A stretch of 64,000 bases of DNA from Polaribacter glomeratus (GCF_002954665.1 NZ_MSCM01000001.1:2192290-2256289); one strand, 5' to 3'. Shown: positions 15,769 through 25,374, counted from the stretch's first letter. Notes: generated from the letters alone by a model not told the origin. A program made the numbers and translations.

Positions 15769-16860
15769 ATGTTATATCAAAATAAACCAGCAGCTTTCAC
15801 CTATTATTCGTTCCTTTTTTTAACTTTTTTAGTGCTTTCTAGTTGTAAAAACTCAAAAAGCGAAACCCCAAAAACACCAGAAATATCCGAAATAAAGACT
15901 CCTGAAGGCATGATTTGGGTAAAGAGCAAAACCTTTTTACAAGGCGCAAAAGAGACCGATAAGTTTGCAATGCCTAGAGAAAAACCGGCACATTTAGTTA
16001 CGGTCGATGGTTTTTATATAGACGCTACAGAAGTTACCAACAAACAATATACAGCGTTTGTAAATGCTACAAAATATGTAACGATTGCAGAAAGAAAAAT
16101 AGATTGGGAAGAAATGAAAACGCAATTACCTGCAAACACGCCTAAACCTAATGATTCTATTTTACAACCTGGCAGTTTAATTTTTAATAAAAACATAAAT
16201 GCAATTGCAGATATGAATAATTACGGACAATGGTGGACGTGGAAAATAGGTGCAAATTGGAAACATCCAGAAGGCCCGAATTCTGGCCTAGAAGGAAAAG
16301 AAAATTACCCTGTGGTTCACATTGCTTTAGAAGACGCATTGGCATATTGCAAATGGGCAAATAGACGTTTGCCAACAGAATCTGAATGGGAATCTGCTGC
16401 GCAAGGAACCAACTCAAACACGATTTTTACATGGGGGAATGACGCTTCTATTTTAAATGCAAATGCAAATACTTGGCAAGGTGTTTTTCCTACAAGAAAT
16501 GATTCTAAAGACGGATTCGAATTTATTTCGCCCGTAAAATCGTATCCAGCAAATAGTATTGGTTTGTATGACATGACTGGTAATGTTTGGGAAATTACAG
16601 CAGATTTATTCAACGTAAATTACTATAATGAAATAGATATTTCTAAACCAATAGTAAATCCTAAAGGCGCAAACAAGTCTTACAGCCCAAATAATCCGTA
16701 TCAATTAGAACATATAATGAAAGGTGGCTCTTTTTTATGCCATGCCTCGTATTGTGCAAGTTTTAGAATTTCTGCAAAAATGGGCGTCGCAATAGATTCT
16801 GGCTCAGATCACATGGGTTTTAGAACGGTTGCAACAACAGAAATGGTATCCTCAAAATAA
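15769..16860 (+). CDS. Lipoprotein of the formylglycine-generating enzyme (SUMF1) family
   Basis: A 363-residue protein with a lipoprotein signal (hydrophobic segment then LVLSSC, lipid Cys26), followed by an FGE-sulfatase domain from about residue 45 to the end: GMIWVKSKTFLQGA, DATEVTNKQYTAFV, NYPVVHIALEDALAYCKWANRRLPTESEWESAA, YDMTGNVWEIT. The two copper-binding active-site cysteines of true FGE are both present (C324 and C329 in the CHASYC block), so oxidation of a target Cys to formylglycine is possible. FGEs mature sulfatases, but no sulfatase gene is in the window. It is separated by 3 bp from the TonB-dependent receptor gene and is divergent from gntR. Its true substrate is unknown. 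Confidence 0.8.
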   Translation: MLYQNKPAAFTYYSFLFLTFLVLSSCKNSKSETPKTPEISEIKTPEGMIWVKSKTFLQGAKETDKFAMPREKPAHLVTVDGFYIDATEVTNKQYTAFVNATKYVTIAERKIDWEEMKTQLPANTPKPNDSILQPGSLIFNKNINAIADMNNYGQWWTWKIGANWKHPEGPNSGLEGKENYPVVHIALEDALAYCKWANRRLPTESEWESAAQGTNSNTIFTWGNDASILNANANTWQGVFPTRNDSKDGFEFISPVKSYPANSIGLYDMTGNVWEITADLFNVNYYNEIDISKPIVNPKGANKSYSPNNPYQLEHIMKGGSFLCHASYCASFRISAKMGVAIDSGSDHMGFRTVATTEMVSSK

Positions 16861-16863
16861 AAT

Positions 16864-19350
16864 ATGTATTTAATTTTTTTTAAAAGTAAATCACAAAAAA
16901 GTTGGTTAATTTTACTAATTAGCACAACTCCATTTATATCCGCTCAAATAACCGGTAAAATTATTGATTCTGATGATAGTTTTCCTTTAGAATATGCAAC
17001 TGCGGCACTTTACAGTCAATCACCTAAAAACTTAATTACAGGAGTTATAACAAATAAAAATGGTGTTTTTACGTTTGATAAAATTAAAAAAGGAACCTAT
17101 TCTTTAGAAATTTCATTTATTGGCTATCAGCCTAAAGAAATAGAAAATATTGTTTTTTCTGATGTAAAAAAAGATATAGGAACCATCAAATTATCATTGG
17201 GAAACAGTTTAAACGAAATACTAATTACCTCAGAAAAAGCGACTGTTATTAGCAAAATTGACAAACAAATTTTTGATGCTACAAAATTTAAAAATAGCGC
17301 AGGTGGTTCTGCAACCGATGTTCTTAGAAATTTACCTTCGGTTTCTGTAAACGGAACGGGAGAAATTAGTGTAAGAGGCGCAACTGGTTTTGTGGTTTTG
17401 TTAAACGGTAAACCTGTACAAGGAAATGCGGCAACTATTTTAAGTCAGATTCCAGCAAATGCAATTGATAAAGTGGAGGTTATTACAGCTCCGTCTGCTA
17501 AATACGATCCGGAAGGAAAAGCCGGAATTATAAATATTTTCACTAAAAAAGGTGCTATTGACGGAGCTTTTACACAAGTAAATATACGGTCCGGTTTTCC
17601 TTCTATTGAAGATTATGATAATTCTGAAAGTGCAAAACGCTACGGAATTGATGCAACCTATAATTACAGAAAAGACAAATGGAATTTTTCTTTTGGCGCA
17701 AGTTATCAAAGAAATGATTTAGCAGGACGAAGAGAAGGCGGCGTTTTTACAATTATTAATGATGTAAAAACAAGCTTTCCTTCGGATGGTGAGCGTTCAT
17801 TTGATGAAGAAAATGTAAGCGGTCGTTTTACTGTTGATTTTACTCCGGATGAAAAAAATGAATTTACAATAGGATTTTTTGCAGGAAAAAGAAGTAAAGA
17901 TAGACGAGCTGATATTTTGTATTTCGATAACAATGCTGTGCAACCCGCAAACAGCAATAATAGATTGTATATGCTTCAATATTACAACGAGAATTTACGA
18001 ATTAGAACCAGTGATTTTGCTTTAGGTAGTTTTAATTATGCGCATAAATTTGCTGATAACTCAAAATTATCAACCACTTTTTTATATGAATACACGCTGC
18101 TTGGCGGGCCAACTACCAACAGAAATTTAGGATATCCTGATACTTCTAAAATTCTACAAGATGAATATAATACGAATGATAATCCTTTATATGGAACACT
18201 TTTTCAACTGGATTATGAGTTTTCAAATTTCACTTTCGGAAAGTTAGAAACGGGTTATCAATATCGTTTTTTAAATCACCAAGGAGATTTTTTATATACC
18301 AGAAGAAATAATACGACTGGTATTTTTGAAACTGTACCAGAATTCACCAGTGAAATCGACTTAAAAAGAACCCTGCATTCTGGGTATGTAAATTTATCAG
18401 GCAAAAAAGAAAAATGGGAATATGCTGCAGGAATCCGTTTGGAAAAAATGGATAGAGAATTGTCTTTACAAGCGGAAAACGATCCTAATAAAAAAACGTT
18501 AGAGTATGATTACTTGCAATTATATCCGTCAGCAACTTTACAATATTCTCTAGAAAATGATACAAAAATTAAAGCCGCTTATAGCAGAAGAGTAGAAAGA
18601 ACGACTACTTTTAAAATGAATCCTTTTAGAGAACGAGAACATTCTGAAACCTTTGAACAAGGGGATGCAAACTTACTTCCAGAATTTGTAGATTTGGTTG
18701 AATTAGGAATTTCTAAAAAATTTAAGAGAGGAAATTCAGTTTATGCAACAGCGTATTTTAGAAATGTAAAAAACTTGGTAAACAGAGTAAATGAAGTTTA
18801 TAATGATACTATTTTAGATAGAATTTATACAAACGTTGGGCAAGGAAAAACACTTGGTTTAGAAGTTGGTGCGCAATTAAAATCAACCAAAAACTGGTCT
18901 AATTTTATTGGTTTAAATGTTTTTAATTTTGACATCAATGGCAATTATAAAGGCGACAGAATAAGTAATAACGCCACCCAATATTCAATCAATTTAAATT
19001 CTACTTATAACTTTTGGAAAACGGCTACTTTACAATTCACATTAAATTATTTATCTGAAATGGTTACCGCACAAGGAGAAGATTCTCGTTTTTATTCACC
19101 TAATTTAACCTTACAAAAAACATTTTTAGACAACAGGTTATCTGCCACTTTACAATGGCAAAATATAGATTTAGGTTGGTTAAAGACAAACGAACAAAGA
19201 ATTACAACGTATAAAACTGGCTCTTTTTATACGACCACAAATTATGTGTATGAGGTAGACATGGTTACATTAAATTTGACCTATAACTTTAATAGTACTA
19301 AAAATAAATCGAAATTTATTAACAGCGAATTTGGTGCAAAAGAGTTTTAG
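16864..19350 (+). CDS. TonB-dependent outer-membrane receptor
   Basis: An 828-residue outer-membrane protein. A signal peptide covers about residues 1-28, followed by a carboxypeptidase-regulatory-like domain (about 29-115: ITGKIIDSDDSFPLEYATAALY...), a TonB plug (about 150-235: SATDVLRNLPSVSVNGTGEISVRGATGFVVLLNGKPV) and a long beta-barrel with the terminal Phe expected for outer-membrane assembly. It belongs to the group annotated as outer membrane beta-barrel family protein rather than the SusC group; there is no SusD partner nearby. It follows the FGE-like lipoprotein gene by 3 bp, so the two are one transcript. The ligand is unknown; a galactoside is possible given the divergent gal operon, but that is inference. 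Confidence 0.85.
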   Translation: MYLIFFKSKSQKSWLILLISTTPFISAQITGKIIDSDDSFPLEYATAALYSQSPKNLITGVITNKNGVFTFDKIKKGTYSLEISFIGYQPKEIENIVFSDVKKDIGTIKLSLGNSLNEILITSEKATVISKIDKQIFDATKFKNSAGGSATDVLRNLPSVSVNGTGEISVRGATGFVVLLNGKPVQGNAATILSQIPANAIDKVEVITAPSAKYDPEGKAGIINIFTKKGAIDGAFTQVNIRSGFPSIEDYDNSESAKRYGIDATYNYRKDKWNFSFGASYQRNDLAGRREGGVFTIINDVKTSFPSDGERSFDEENVSGRFTVDFTPDEKNEFTIGFFAGKRSKDRRADILYFDNNAVQPANSNNRLYMLQYYNENLRIRTSDFALGSFNYAHKFADNSKLSTTFLYEYTLLGGPTTNRNLGYPDTSKILQDEYNTNDNPLYGTLFQLDYEFSNFTFGKLETGYQYRFLNHQGDFLYTRRNNTTGIFETVPEFTSEIDLKRTLHSGYVNLSGKKEKWEYAAGIRLEKMDRELSLQAENDPNKKTLEYDYLQLYPSATLQYSLENDTKIKAAYSRRVERTTTFKMNPFREREHSETFEQGDANLLPEFVDLVELGISKKFKRGNSVYATAYFRNVKNLVNRVNEVYNDTILDRIYTNVGQGKTLGLEVGAQLKSTKNWSNFIGLNVFNFDINGNYKGDRISNNATQYSINLNSTYNFWKTATLQFTLNYLSEMVTAQGEDSRFYSPNLTLQKTFLDNRLSATLQWQNIDLGWLKTNEQRITTYKTGSFYTTTNYVYEVDMVTLNLTYNFNSTKNKSKFINSEFGAKEF

Positions 19351-19398
19351 AAAATTCGTTTTTGTATCTTTATAGGCATAATCTTAAAGCAATTAATT

Positions 19399-19764
19399 TT
19401 GGAATTAAACGTATTTAGTAAACCCTTAGAAAGCTGCTGTACAGAACCCGCAACTGGTTATTTTAGAGATGGTTTTTGTAGAACAGTTTCTCACGATGTT
19501 GGCACACATACCGTTTGCGCAATAGTTACACAAGATTTTTTAGACTATTCTGCCTCTAAAGGAAATGATTTAATGACGCCAATTCCGCAATGGAGTTTTC
19601 CAGGATTACAAGCTGGTGACAAGTGGTGTTTGTGTATTTCTAGATGGTTGCAGGCAGAAAAAGTAGGAAAAGCTCCTTTTATTCTTCTAGAAGCAACGCA
19701 TATAAAATCTTTACAATATACAAGTCTAGAAGTGCTTCAAAAATACGCCTTCATTAAAAAGTAA
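19399..19764 (+). CDS. DUF2237 family protein
   Basis: A 121-residue protein matching the DUF2237 family: it has the highly conserved GFCRTVSHDVGTHTVCAIVTQDFLDYSASKGNDL and WSFPGLQAGDKWCLCISRWLQA blocks. Function is unknown. No in-frame ATG exists upstream before the receptor stop, so the start is a TTG at 19399-19401, which keeps the full conserved N-terminus (NVFSKPLESC). Cysteines at CCTEP, GFCR, TVCA and WCLC are family features and hint at metal or redox chemistry, unproven. It lies 48 bp after the TonB receptor and 3 bp before a membrane protein gene. Confidence 0.85.
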   Translation: MELNVFSKPLESCCTEPATGYFRDGFCRTVSHDVGTHTVCAIVTQDFLDYSASKGNDLMTPIPQWSFPGLQAGDKWCLCISRWLQAEKVGKAPFILLEATHIKSLQYTSLEVLQKYAFIKK

Positions 19765-19767
19765 CTA

Positions 19768-20199
19768 ATGTTGGACTATTCGCAAATTATCGTACAAATT
19801 TCAATTTTGGTTGATGCAGGTTTGGTTGTACTTATTTGGATGGTACAATTGATTATTTACCCAAGTTTTACGTATTACAAATCCGAAGACTTAATTAAAT
19901 GGCATCAAAAATATACAAATCGTATTGCGGTTATTGTAGTTCCTTTAATGCTTTCACAACTTGCTTTTGCAATAGTTGCCGTATTTTTAAATCTTAGTTT
20001 TACAACTATTATCACTTTATTAATTGTGCTATTTCTGTGGATATTTACTTTTGTAAGTTTTGCTCCACTACATTTTAAAATATCTGAAGGAAACACGAAT
20101 CAAAAAATTTTAAAACTGTTAATTCAAAGAAACTGGATTCGTACTTTTTTATGGTCGGTTTTATTGGTGCTGCATCTAATAGTATCTATTTGTATTTGA
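19768..20199 (+). CDS. Small four-helix membrane protein, unknown function
   Basis: I do not recognise a named family. The 143-residue product has four clear hydrophobic segments: about residues 8-31 (ISILVDAGLVVLIWMVQLIIYP), 52-75 (IAVIVVPLMLSQLAFAIVAVFL), 77-98 (FTTIITLLIVLFLWIFTFVSFA), and 122-143 (IRTFLWSVLLVLHLIVSICI). An HQKYTNRI segment and an APLHFKISEG loop lie between them. It probably sits in the inner membrane. It starts three bases after the DUF2237 gene and is likely co-transcribed with it, which suggests but does not show a functional link. Confidence 0.7.
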   Translation: MLDYSQIIVQISILVDAGLVVLIWMVQLIIYPSFTYYKSEDLIKWHQKYTNRIAVIVVPLMLSQLAFAIVAVFLNLSFTTIITLLIVLFLWIFTFVSFAPLHFKISEGNTNQKILKLLIQRNWIRTFLWSVLLVLHLIVSICI

Positions 20200-20323
20200 T
20201 AAAAGAAAAAATTTGCAGTTGTAAAAAATAAAACAGGAAATTGATTTTTATACTGCTATATGTTTTGAGTTAACATCACCTTAAATTTATGTAAATTAAA
20301 TTTTTTTCAACTAAAAATAAATT

Positions 20324-20659
20324 ATGGAAGAAGAGGAAGAAAAACTAAGAATTAGTCGCTATTTTAGAAATGTGATGAAATTAGTGGCAAAAGAGGTTAT
20401 GGCTAAAAAATTAGTTACAAAAGAAGATTTGTATCATTTATTTGAGGCAAACAGTAGCATCGAACAAATTTCAACTTCCCCTTTTTATATAAAATATAAA
20501 TTTACCAAAAAGAACATCCCAAAGGTTACTATGAAATGCGAGTTTATTAGTTTAAAAATACCTTTAAAATATTGCTTAATAGGTAGTTTTCGTGTTCTTA
20601 AGCCCAAAAAAAACAAGAAAAGGCTAGCTGCAAAAAAGTTTTACTTTGAAGAATGTTAA
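20324..20659 (+). CDS. Hypothetical protein, 111 residues
   Basis: Not recognised. The protein starts with a strongly acidic run (MEEEEEK) and continues with a mixed, mostly basic body (ISRYFRNVMKLVAKEVMAKKLVTKEDLYHLFE) that looks helical. It ends with a lysine-rich segment LKPKKNKKRLAAKKFYFEEC. No signal peptide or membrane segment is seen. It stands alone 124 bp after the membrane protein gene and runs into the hairpin at 20686-20713, shared with the convergent M16 gene. Coding is plausible from length, codon use and the absence of a competing frame, but is not certain. Confidence 0.55.
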   Translation: MEEEEEKLRISRYFRNVMKLVAKEVMAKKLVTKEDLYHLFEANSSIEQISTSPFYIKYKFTKKNIPKVTMKCEFISLKIPLKYCLIGSFRVLKPKKNKKRLAAKKFYFEEC

Positions 20660-20685
20660 TTCCGAAAAGAAAAATAGTTGTAAAA

Positions 20686-20713
20686 AGAAGCGTCTCAAAA
20701 TTGAGAAGCTTCT
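20686..20713 (-). terminator. Terminator of the M16 peptidase gene
   Basis: AGAAGC.TCTCAA / TTGAGA.GCTTCT forms a stem of about 12 pairs with one mismatch; on the minus strand it is followed by TTTTTA. It lies 21 bp after the M16 stop and can also slow transcripts from the convergent hypothetical gene. Confidence 0.75.
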
Positions 20714-20733
20714 AATAATAAATCTTTAGTTTT

Positions 20734-23538
20734 TTAATTTTCTGGTTTAAAAACAATCTCGTAAGATTTGCTGTTTTTCATTAATTTTTTAGCAATATTT
20801 TGCAAATCTTTATCAGTTATTGATTTTACAATGTTTTCATAATTTTTAGGATCATTCATATTATATCCTTCTAGCACAGAATTCATTAACAAACTCATTT
20901 GATACCTGTTATAGTTCTTACTTTCTTCTCTTTCTTTTAAATAATTAGTCAACGTTTTATCTAAATCAACTTGTTGAATAACGCCATTTTTAATTGCTTC
21001 AATTTCTTTGTGAACTATACCTATTAGTTTTTCTGCTAAATCTGGATTACAGTCAAAATTTATAGAAATTGACGCTTCTTCAGTTGGTCTTCTCGAAATT
21101 GAACCTCTAGAACTTGCACCGTAAGTGCCGCCTTCTTCTTCTCTTAAAGATTCTGTGTAACCCAATTGCAACACATCACCCATTGCTCTCATTAATATTG
21201 AATTTTTTAATGAATATTTCATGTCGTTTTTAATAACCACACGAACCGATGTTTTAGGATCTTTCATTTCTAAAAACACATCTTTATCTATTTTATTATT
21301 TATCCAACTTGTTGAATTGTCTTTCCAATTTTCTTTTTCAGTTGTTGTTGGTATGCTAGCAATATACTTTTCTAATAATGGTTTTATAGTTTCTTTGGTT
21401 ACATCGCCAACAATAAAGAATGTAAAATCTCCTGCATTACCAAATCTACTTGTATAGATACTTTTCATTTTATTAAAAGACATTTCCGACATCAGTTTTT
21501 TGTCAAACAAGCGTTCTGTAGGATGATTTTTACCGTATAAAATTGTAGTAACACTATCCTGCATTTTAGATTGTATTTGCTCACTCTTTCTTATTAAAAA
21601 GGCTTCTACTTGCTGCATTAGCACATTGTACGAAGTTTCATCGAAACGAGGTTTTGTAAAACGTAAATTTACCAATTGCATCATGGTTTCTACATCTTTT
21701 GTTGAAGAAGACCCTGATACAGTCTCATCTATACTACCAACACTTGCTGTAGAATTTGCTTTTTTGCCGGCTAAAACCTTTGGCAAATCGATTGCAGAAA
21801 ATTCACCCAATCCAGACATTTGTATAACATTACCAAGCAGCATTGTTGATGGTATATCTTCTACTTTTAATAAAGATTGACCTCCATAACTAACAGCGCT
21901 TAAATTTACATCATTCTTATTCTTGTCTGCAAACTTATAATGCACTTGAATGCCATTGCTTAATATAAAAATTGTTGAACCAATTTCTTTATTTTCTTTT
22001 TCTGAAACAATAGACCCTGTAATTAAATCAACTCCAGACATTAAAGATCTTGTATTCTCTTCTTCTACATATCCTTTTAAACTTTGATCATTTTCAACTT
22101 TGTTAAGAATTGTTAGCGCTTCTTCTTTTGTTAAGTTTTTATTTCCTGCTACCCCTGTAACAACTATAGATCTGTTCTTTTTAAGATATAGTTTTTGTAT
22201 TTGAGTTAGTAACTCTTGTTGGGTTAACTGACTAAAAATAATTTTAGCAATTTCAAGTTCTTTTGCGATATCTGTAATATGTGTATTTTCTAAATAATTG
22301 GTTTGAATATCTCTTACAATTTGTCCGTGACTTCTATTTCCTAATCCTGCAATTTGATTTTCATAAGAACCTGTATATTGTGCAACAATAGTTGCTATTT
22401 CTGCTTTTGTAAACCCAAACTTTGCTGCTCTGTTAATTTCTGAAATCACTAATTCAAATGCTTCATGTTGCATATTTGGTTTAGGAACAATACGAGCACT
22501 AAATTCGTTATTTAATCTAGAAAGACTTCCATAATTAACGCCTCCATACAATAAAGGAGATTCTGGTTTTTGATTGATTTCGTTTAGTCTAGTAGAAATA
22601 ATAGAGGTTACCATTCCGTTTAATAAGCTTTCTTTTAAATCGGCTACTGTTTCATTTTTTAAAGATTTATCATGACGAATACCAAAAGAAATATTCGAGC
22701 TAGTTACTTCTTTATCCATTGCTATATCATAAATAAGTTCCTCATTATCTAGAATACGAACTTGTTTGCGCTCAATAGGATTTTTTACAGCAGGAATGGT
22801 TGAAAATAATTCTTTAATTTTTTGCTCAATTTCATCCACGTTTACATCCCCAATAATCGCGATTGCTTGTAAATCTGTTCTATACCAATCGTGGTAAAAA
22901 TCGCGTAATGCTTTATACTTAAAGCCTTCTACTACTTCCATTTGACCAATAGGCAAACGTTTTGAATAGATAGAATTATTAAACATTGTACCAATTGTTT
23001 GCTGTAAAATGCGCATACCTCCGCTTTGGCGTGTTCTCCATTCTTCTTTAACAACACCTCTTTCTGAATCAATTTCCTCATCAGTTAAAGATAAATAGTT
23101 AGACCAGTTTTGTAAAATAGACAATCCTGTTTCTATTAGCTCAGGAGTTGTTGGTATATTATTTATATTGTAAACGGTTTCATCAAAAGATGTATATGCA
23201 TTAATATCTTTACCAAAAACAAGACCATGTTCTTGCATTTTATTTAAAATTCCTTTTCCAGGAAAATCTCTAGTTCCGTTAAATGCCATATGCTCTAAAA
23301 AATGGGCTAATCCTTGTTGATTATCATTCTCTAAAACGGAACCTACATTTTGTATAATGTAATAACTAGCTACACCTTTTGTAACTTTTGTATCATAAAT
23401 GTAGTATGTCATTCCGTTTTCTAAAACTCCTTTCCTAATGCTTTGCTCATTGGGCAAAGGCATTTCTGGATTAATTGTTTGCGCTAGTGAGCTAAAACTA
23501 AAAGCGACACACAGGCTAAATAATAAAACTCTCTTCAT
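20734..23538 (-). CDS. M16 family zinc metallopeptidase, two-repeat form
   Basis: A 934-residue secreted or periplasmic insulinase-family peptidase. A signal peptide covers about residues 1-20 (LFSLCVAFSFSSLAQ). The inverted zinc motif HXXEH is H79-E82-H83 in GLAHFLEHMAFNG, with the downstream Glu expected in ESERGVVKEEW (reads DSERGVVKEEW). Four M16 subdomains are expected: N-terminal active half (about 40-260), linker, and a second inactive half (about 540-930). Length matches the Bacteroidota pqqL/YhjJ-like two-half enzymes. It is monocistronic with its own terminator. Substrate peptides are unknown. The 400-bp gap upstream is described separately. Confidence 0.92.
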   Translation of the reverse strand: MKRVLLFSLCVAFSFSSLAQTINPEMPLPNEQSIRKGVLENGMTYYIYDTKVTKGVASYYIIQNVGSVLENDNQQGLAHFLEHMAFNGTRDFPGKGILNKMQEHGLVFGKDINAYTSFDETVYNINNIPTTPELIETGLSILQNWSNYLSLTDEEIDSERGVVKEEWRTRQSGGMRILQQTIGTMFNNSIYSKRLPIGQMEVVEGFKYKALRDFYHDWYRTDLQAIAIIGDVNVDEIEQKIKELFSTIPAVKNPIERKQVRILDNEELIYDIAMDKEVTSSNISFGIRHDKSLKNETVADLKESLLNGMVTSIISTRLNEINQKPESPLLYGGVNYGSLSRLNNEFSARIVPKPNMQHEAFELVISEINRAAKFGFTKAEIATIVAQYTGSYENQIAGLGNRSHGQIVRDIQTNYLENTHITDIAKELEIAKIIFSQLTQQELLTQIQKLYLKKNRSIVVTGVAGNKNLTKEEALTILNKVENDQSLKGYVEEENTRSLMSGVDLITGSIVSEKENKEIGSTIFILSNGIQVHYKFADKNKNDVNLSAVSYGGQSLLKVEDIPSTMLLGNVIQMSGLGEFSAIDLPKVLAGKKANSTASVGSIDETVSGSSSTKDVETMMQLVNLRFTKPRFDETSYNVLMQQVEAFLIRKSEQIQSKMQDSVTTILYGKNHPTERLFDKKLMSEMSFNKMKSIYTSRFGNAGDFTFFIVGDVTKETIKPLLEKYIASIPTTTEKENWKDNSTSWINNKIDKDVFLEMKDPKTSVRVVIKNDMKYSLKNSILMRAMGDVLQLGYTESLREEEGGTYGASSRGSISRRPTEEASISINFDCNPDLAEKLIGIVHKEIEAIKNGVIQQVDLDKTLTNYLKEREESKNYNRYQMSLLMNSVLEGYNMNDPKNYENIVKSITDKDLQNIAKKLMKNSKSYEIVFKPEN

Positions 23539-23938
23539 ATTGATTTTTTTTGTGTTTTTTTTTGATCTATTACTTGTAAATATATTTAATTAATTTACGC
23601 TAAAATAAAAATTTTTAAAGTCAGAAATAAGTAGATCTATAATATAATTTGTTAAATTTTTTAAAACGAAACGACATACTACATTAAGCGTTAGAGATTT
23701 TTTGAGTAGTGTTTACAGTTTTTATCAGTGTCTTTTTAAAATATTTAGAATCTGATTTTCCGTAGAACTTGAGTGCCAGAACTTTTTTACTAAATCCTAG
23801 CAGATTTCATTAAGTTATAGAACCAAAGTAAGTTGAAGACTGTTCTTTTAAAAATTATTAAGGTTTCTTATTAAGGTCTGCGTCCGTTTCCTCTAGAATG
23901 AGAAAAACGGTGATAACGATAAAGCAGTTTTAACAAAA
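23539..23938. other. 400-bp gap without a recognisable gene
   Basis: This AT-rich stretch lies between the M16 start and the serine hydrolase stop. I see no ORF, tRNA or repeat shared with other parts of the window. The only structure is a small imperfect hairpin near 23884-23910 (CCGTTT...AAACGG) without a T-run on either strand. Confidence 0.5.
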
Positions 23939-25129
23939 TTAAATAGTAAAATTTTCAGCAATAATTTGCCTTATTTTTTTATTGAGTGAATGCATATCCT
24001 TATAACTAGTATGCTCTAAAACGATAACCACTAAATCTTCTTTCAGATATTTTGTAAGTGCTGTACTAAATCCGTTCCATCTTCCATGATGATAAATACT
24101 TTTTTCTTCATTCGTATCAATTCTAAACCCAAAACCATAAGGCACTTTTTTCCCATCAGTAGTTTCCCCTTTGCAATACATAAGGTCTAGAGATGTTTTT
24201 GTAAGCAGTTTTCCTGTGTTTAATCCTTGAGTCCATTTAAACAAATCTTCGGCTGTAGTGTATACGTTTTTGTCGCCCACAATAGCGTCGTTTACAGTAC
24301 TGCGTATTTTTAAATGTCTCCATCCTTTATACAATCGATATCCGTCTAGTTGATTTTCTTTAATACTATCATTTTCAAAACTATACACATATGAATGTTT
24401 CATTTGCAACGGTTCAAAAATATTAGTATTTAAAAAAGAGCTAAAAGAAGTGCCAGAAACTTTTTCTACAATAGAAGCCAAAACAAAATAACCAGTGTTA
24501 GAATAATCAAAATTATTTCCTGGTTTAAAAAATCGCTGAACATTACTTGATTCTAGCAATTCCATCATTTCAACATTTGTAGGTGCTTTTTTCTGTTCCC
24601 ATTTATGCTCTGCTACCCAGAAATATTTTGGCAATCCGGCGGTATGATTTAAAAGGTTTTTAATAGTAACGCCTTCATAAGGAAAGTTAGGAAAATAAGC
24701 ATCTACAGTATCTGTAAGTTTAATTTGACCTCTTTCGTTCAAAAGCATAATAGCGGCGGCAGTAAATTGCTTACTAACAGAGGCTAACTGAAATAAAGAT
24801 TGCTTGTTTAAAAGAATTTTCTTGTTAAAATCTGCGTACCCAATCTGATTTTGATACACAATTTTTTCGTTTTTTGCTACTAATATGGATCCATGAAAAT
24901 CATGCCTTTTATTAATTCGTTTTAATAGAGAATCTAACTTATAACGTACATTTTCTGTAACATTTTTAGGATATCGTTCTACTAAAAAAGGAGGAACAAC
25001 TTTAACTGCAGCTGTTTTAGCTACCTCTACTGAATTCTTAGATACTGAAGTATTAGCAAAAAGCAGAAAAACACACGCAAAAAGTATCAGTACTAACGAT
25101 ATTTCTTTACTATTTTTTTTTGTGTACAA
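23939..25129 (-). CDS. Serine hydrolase, class C beta-lactamase-like
   Basis: A 396-residue protein of the beta-lactamase/penicillin-binding-protein (PF00144) superfamily. It has a membrane anchor or uncleaved signal at about residues 10-27. The catalytic SxxK is S117-V-S-K120 (QLASVSKQF), the YxN motif is Y209-S-N211 (FDYSNTGY), and the third motif is H347-H-G349. These proteins are mostly D-aminopeptidases, esterases or carboxypeptidases of the envelope; true beta-lactamase activity is not implied. It stands alone on the minus strand next to the left boundary of the tRNA-Asp island, so it is probably the chromosomal gene that originally followed tRNA-Asp. Confidence 0.88.
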   Translation of the reverse strand: MYTKKNSKEISLVLILFACVFLLFANTSVSKNSVEVAKTAAVKVVPPFLVERYPKNVTENVRYKLDSLLKRINKRHDFHGSILVAKNEKIVYQNQIGYADFNKKILLNKQSLFQLASVSKQFTAAAIMLLNERGQIKLTDTVDAYFPNFPYEGVTIKNLLNHTAGLPKYFWVAEHKWEQKKAPTNVEMMELLESSNVQRFFKPGNNFDYSNTGYFVLASIVEKVSGTSFSSFLNTNIFEPLQMKHSYVYSFENDSIKENQLDGYRLYKGWRHLKIRSTVNDAIVGDKNVYTTAEDLFKWTQGLNTGKLLTKTSLDLMYCKGETTDGKKVPYGFGFRIDTNEEKSIYHHGRWNGFSTALTKYLKEDLVVIVLEHTSYKDMHSLNKKIRQIIAENFTI

Positions 25130-25280
25130 TTTGGAGGTATTTAATGTGCAAGTTAAGAATGATTTCTAAATATTCAAGAGACACGTCTTAAAATATTCTT
25201 TTTAGTCACTAAAATATTAATTTCTACTTTTAAAATCACATAACTTTTTAACATAATTTCAGATATTCCTTAAAAAGAAA

Positions 25281-25306
25281 AACACCCTCTTGAAAAAGAG
25301 AGTGTT
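25281..25306 (-). terminator. Likely original tRNA-Asp terminator, now displaced
   Basis: AACACCCTCTT-GAAA-AAGAGAGTGTT pairs with one mismatch; on the minus strand it is followed by TTTTTCTTTTT. It lies 13 bp beyond the left core copy, where the chromosomal tRNA-Asp transcript would have ended before the elements inserted. Confidence 0.65.
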
Positions 25307-25318
25307 AACTTTGCTATT

Positions 25319-25336
25319 GCGGTCTGGACGGGACTC
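25319..25336. other. Left att core (attL-type), tRNA-Asp 3'-end copy
   Basis: GCGGTCTGGACGGGACTC repeats the last 18 bases of the tRNA-Asp gene region as found at 44147-44164. Including two flanking T the left and right copies share 20 bases. It marks the left end of the tandem island. Confidence 0.88.
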
Positions 25337-25339
25337 TTT

Positions 25340-25374
25340 TTTACTTTATCAAATTTTACCTTATTTTACGTTAT
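25340..25374. repeat. Three TTTACNTTAT repeats beside left core
   Basis: TTTACTTTAT (25340-25349), TTTACCTTAT (25355-25364) and TTTACGTTAT (25365-25374) lie directly beside the left core, before the integrase gene. They resemble the 10-bp repeats next to the right core of element B. They may bind a recombination protein. Confidence 0.5.

Noticed and set aside
23884..23910. Hairpin CCGTTT...AAACGG as a terminator
   Set aside because: There is no T-run on either strand and the stem has a mismatch.
23939..25129. Antibiotic-resistance beta-lactamase
   Set aside because: The SxxK/YxN/HxG pattern is shared by many peptidases and esterases of the superfamily, and no resistance context is present.
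25319..25336. Possible second tRNA-Asp at the left island end
   Set aside because: Only the 3' 18 bases of the tRNA are present, without D- or anticodon arms; it is an att core copy. The same holds for 32150-32166.
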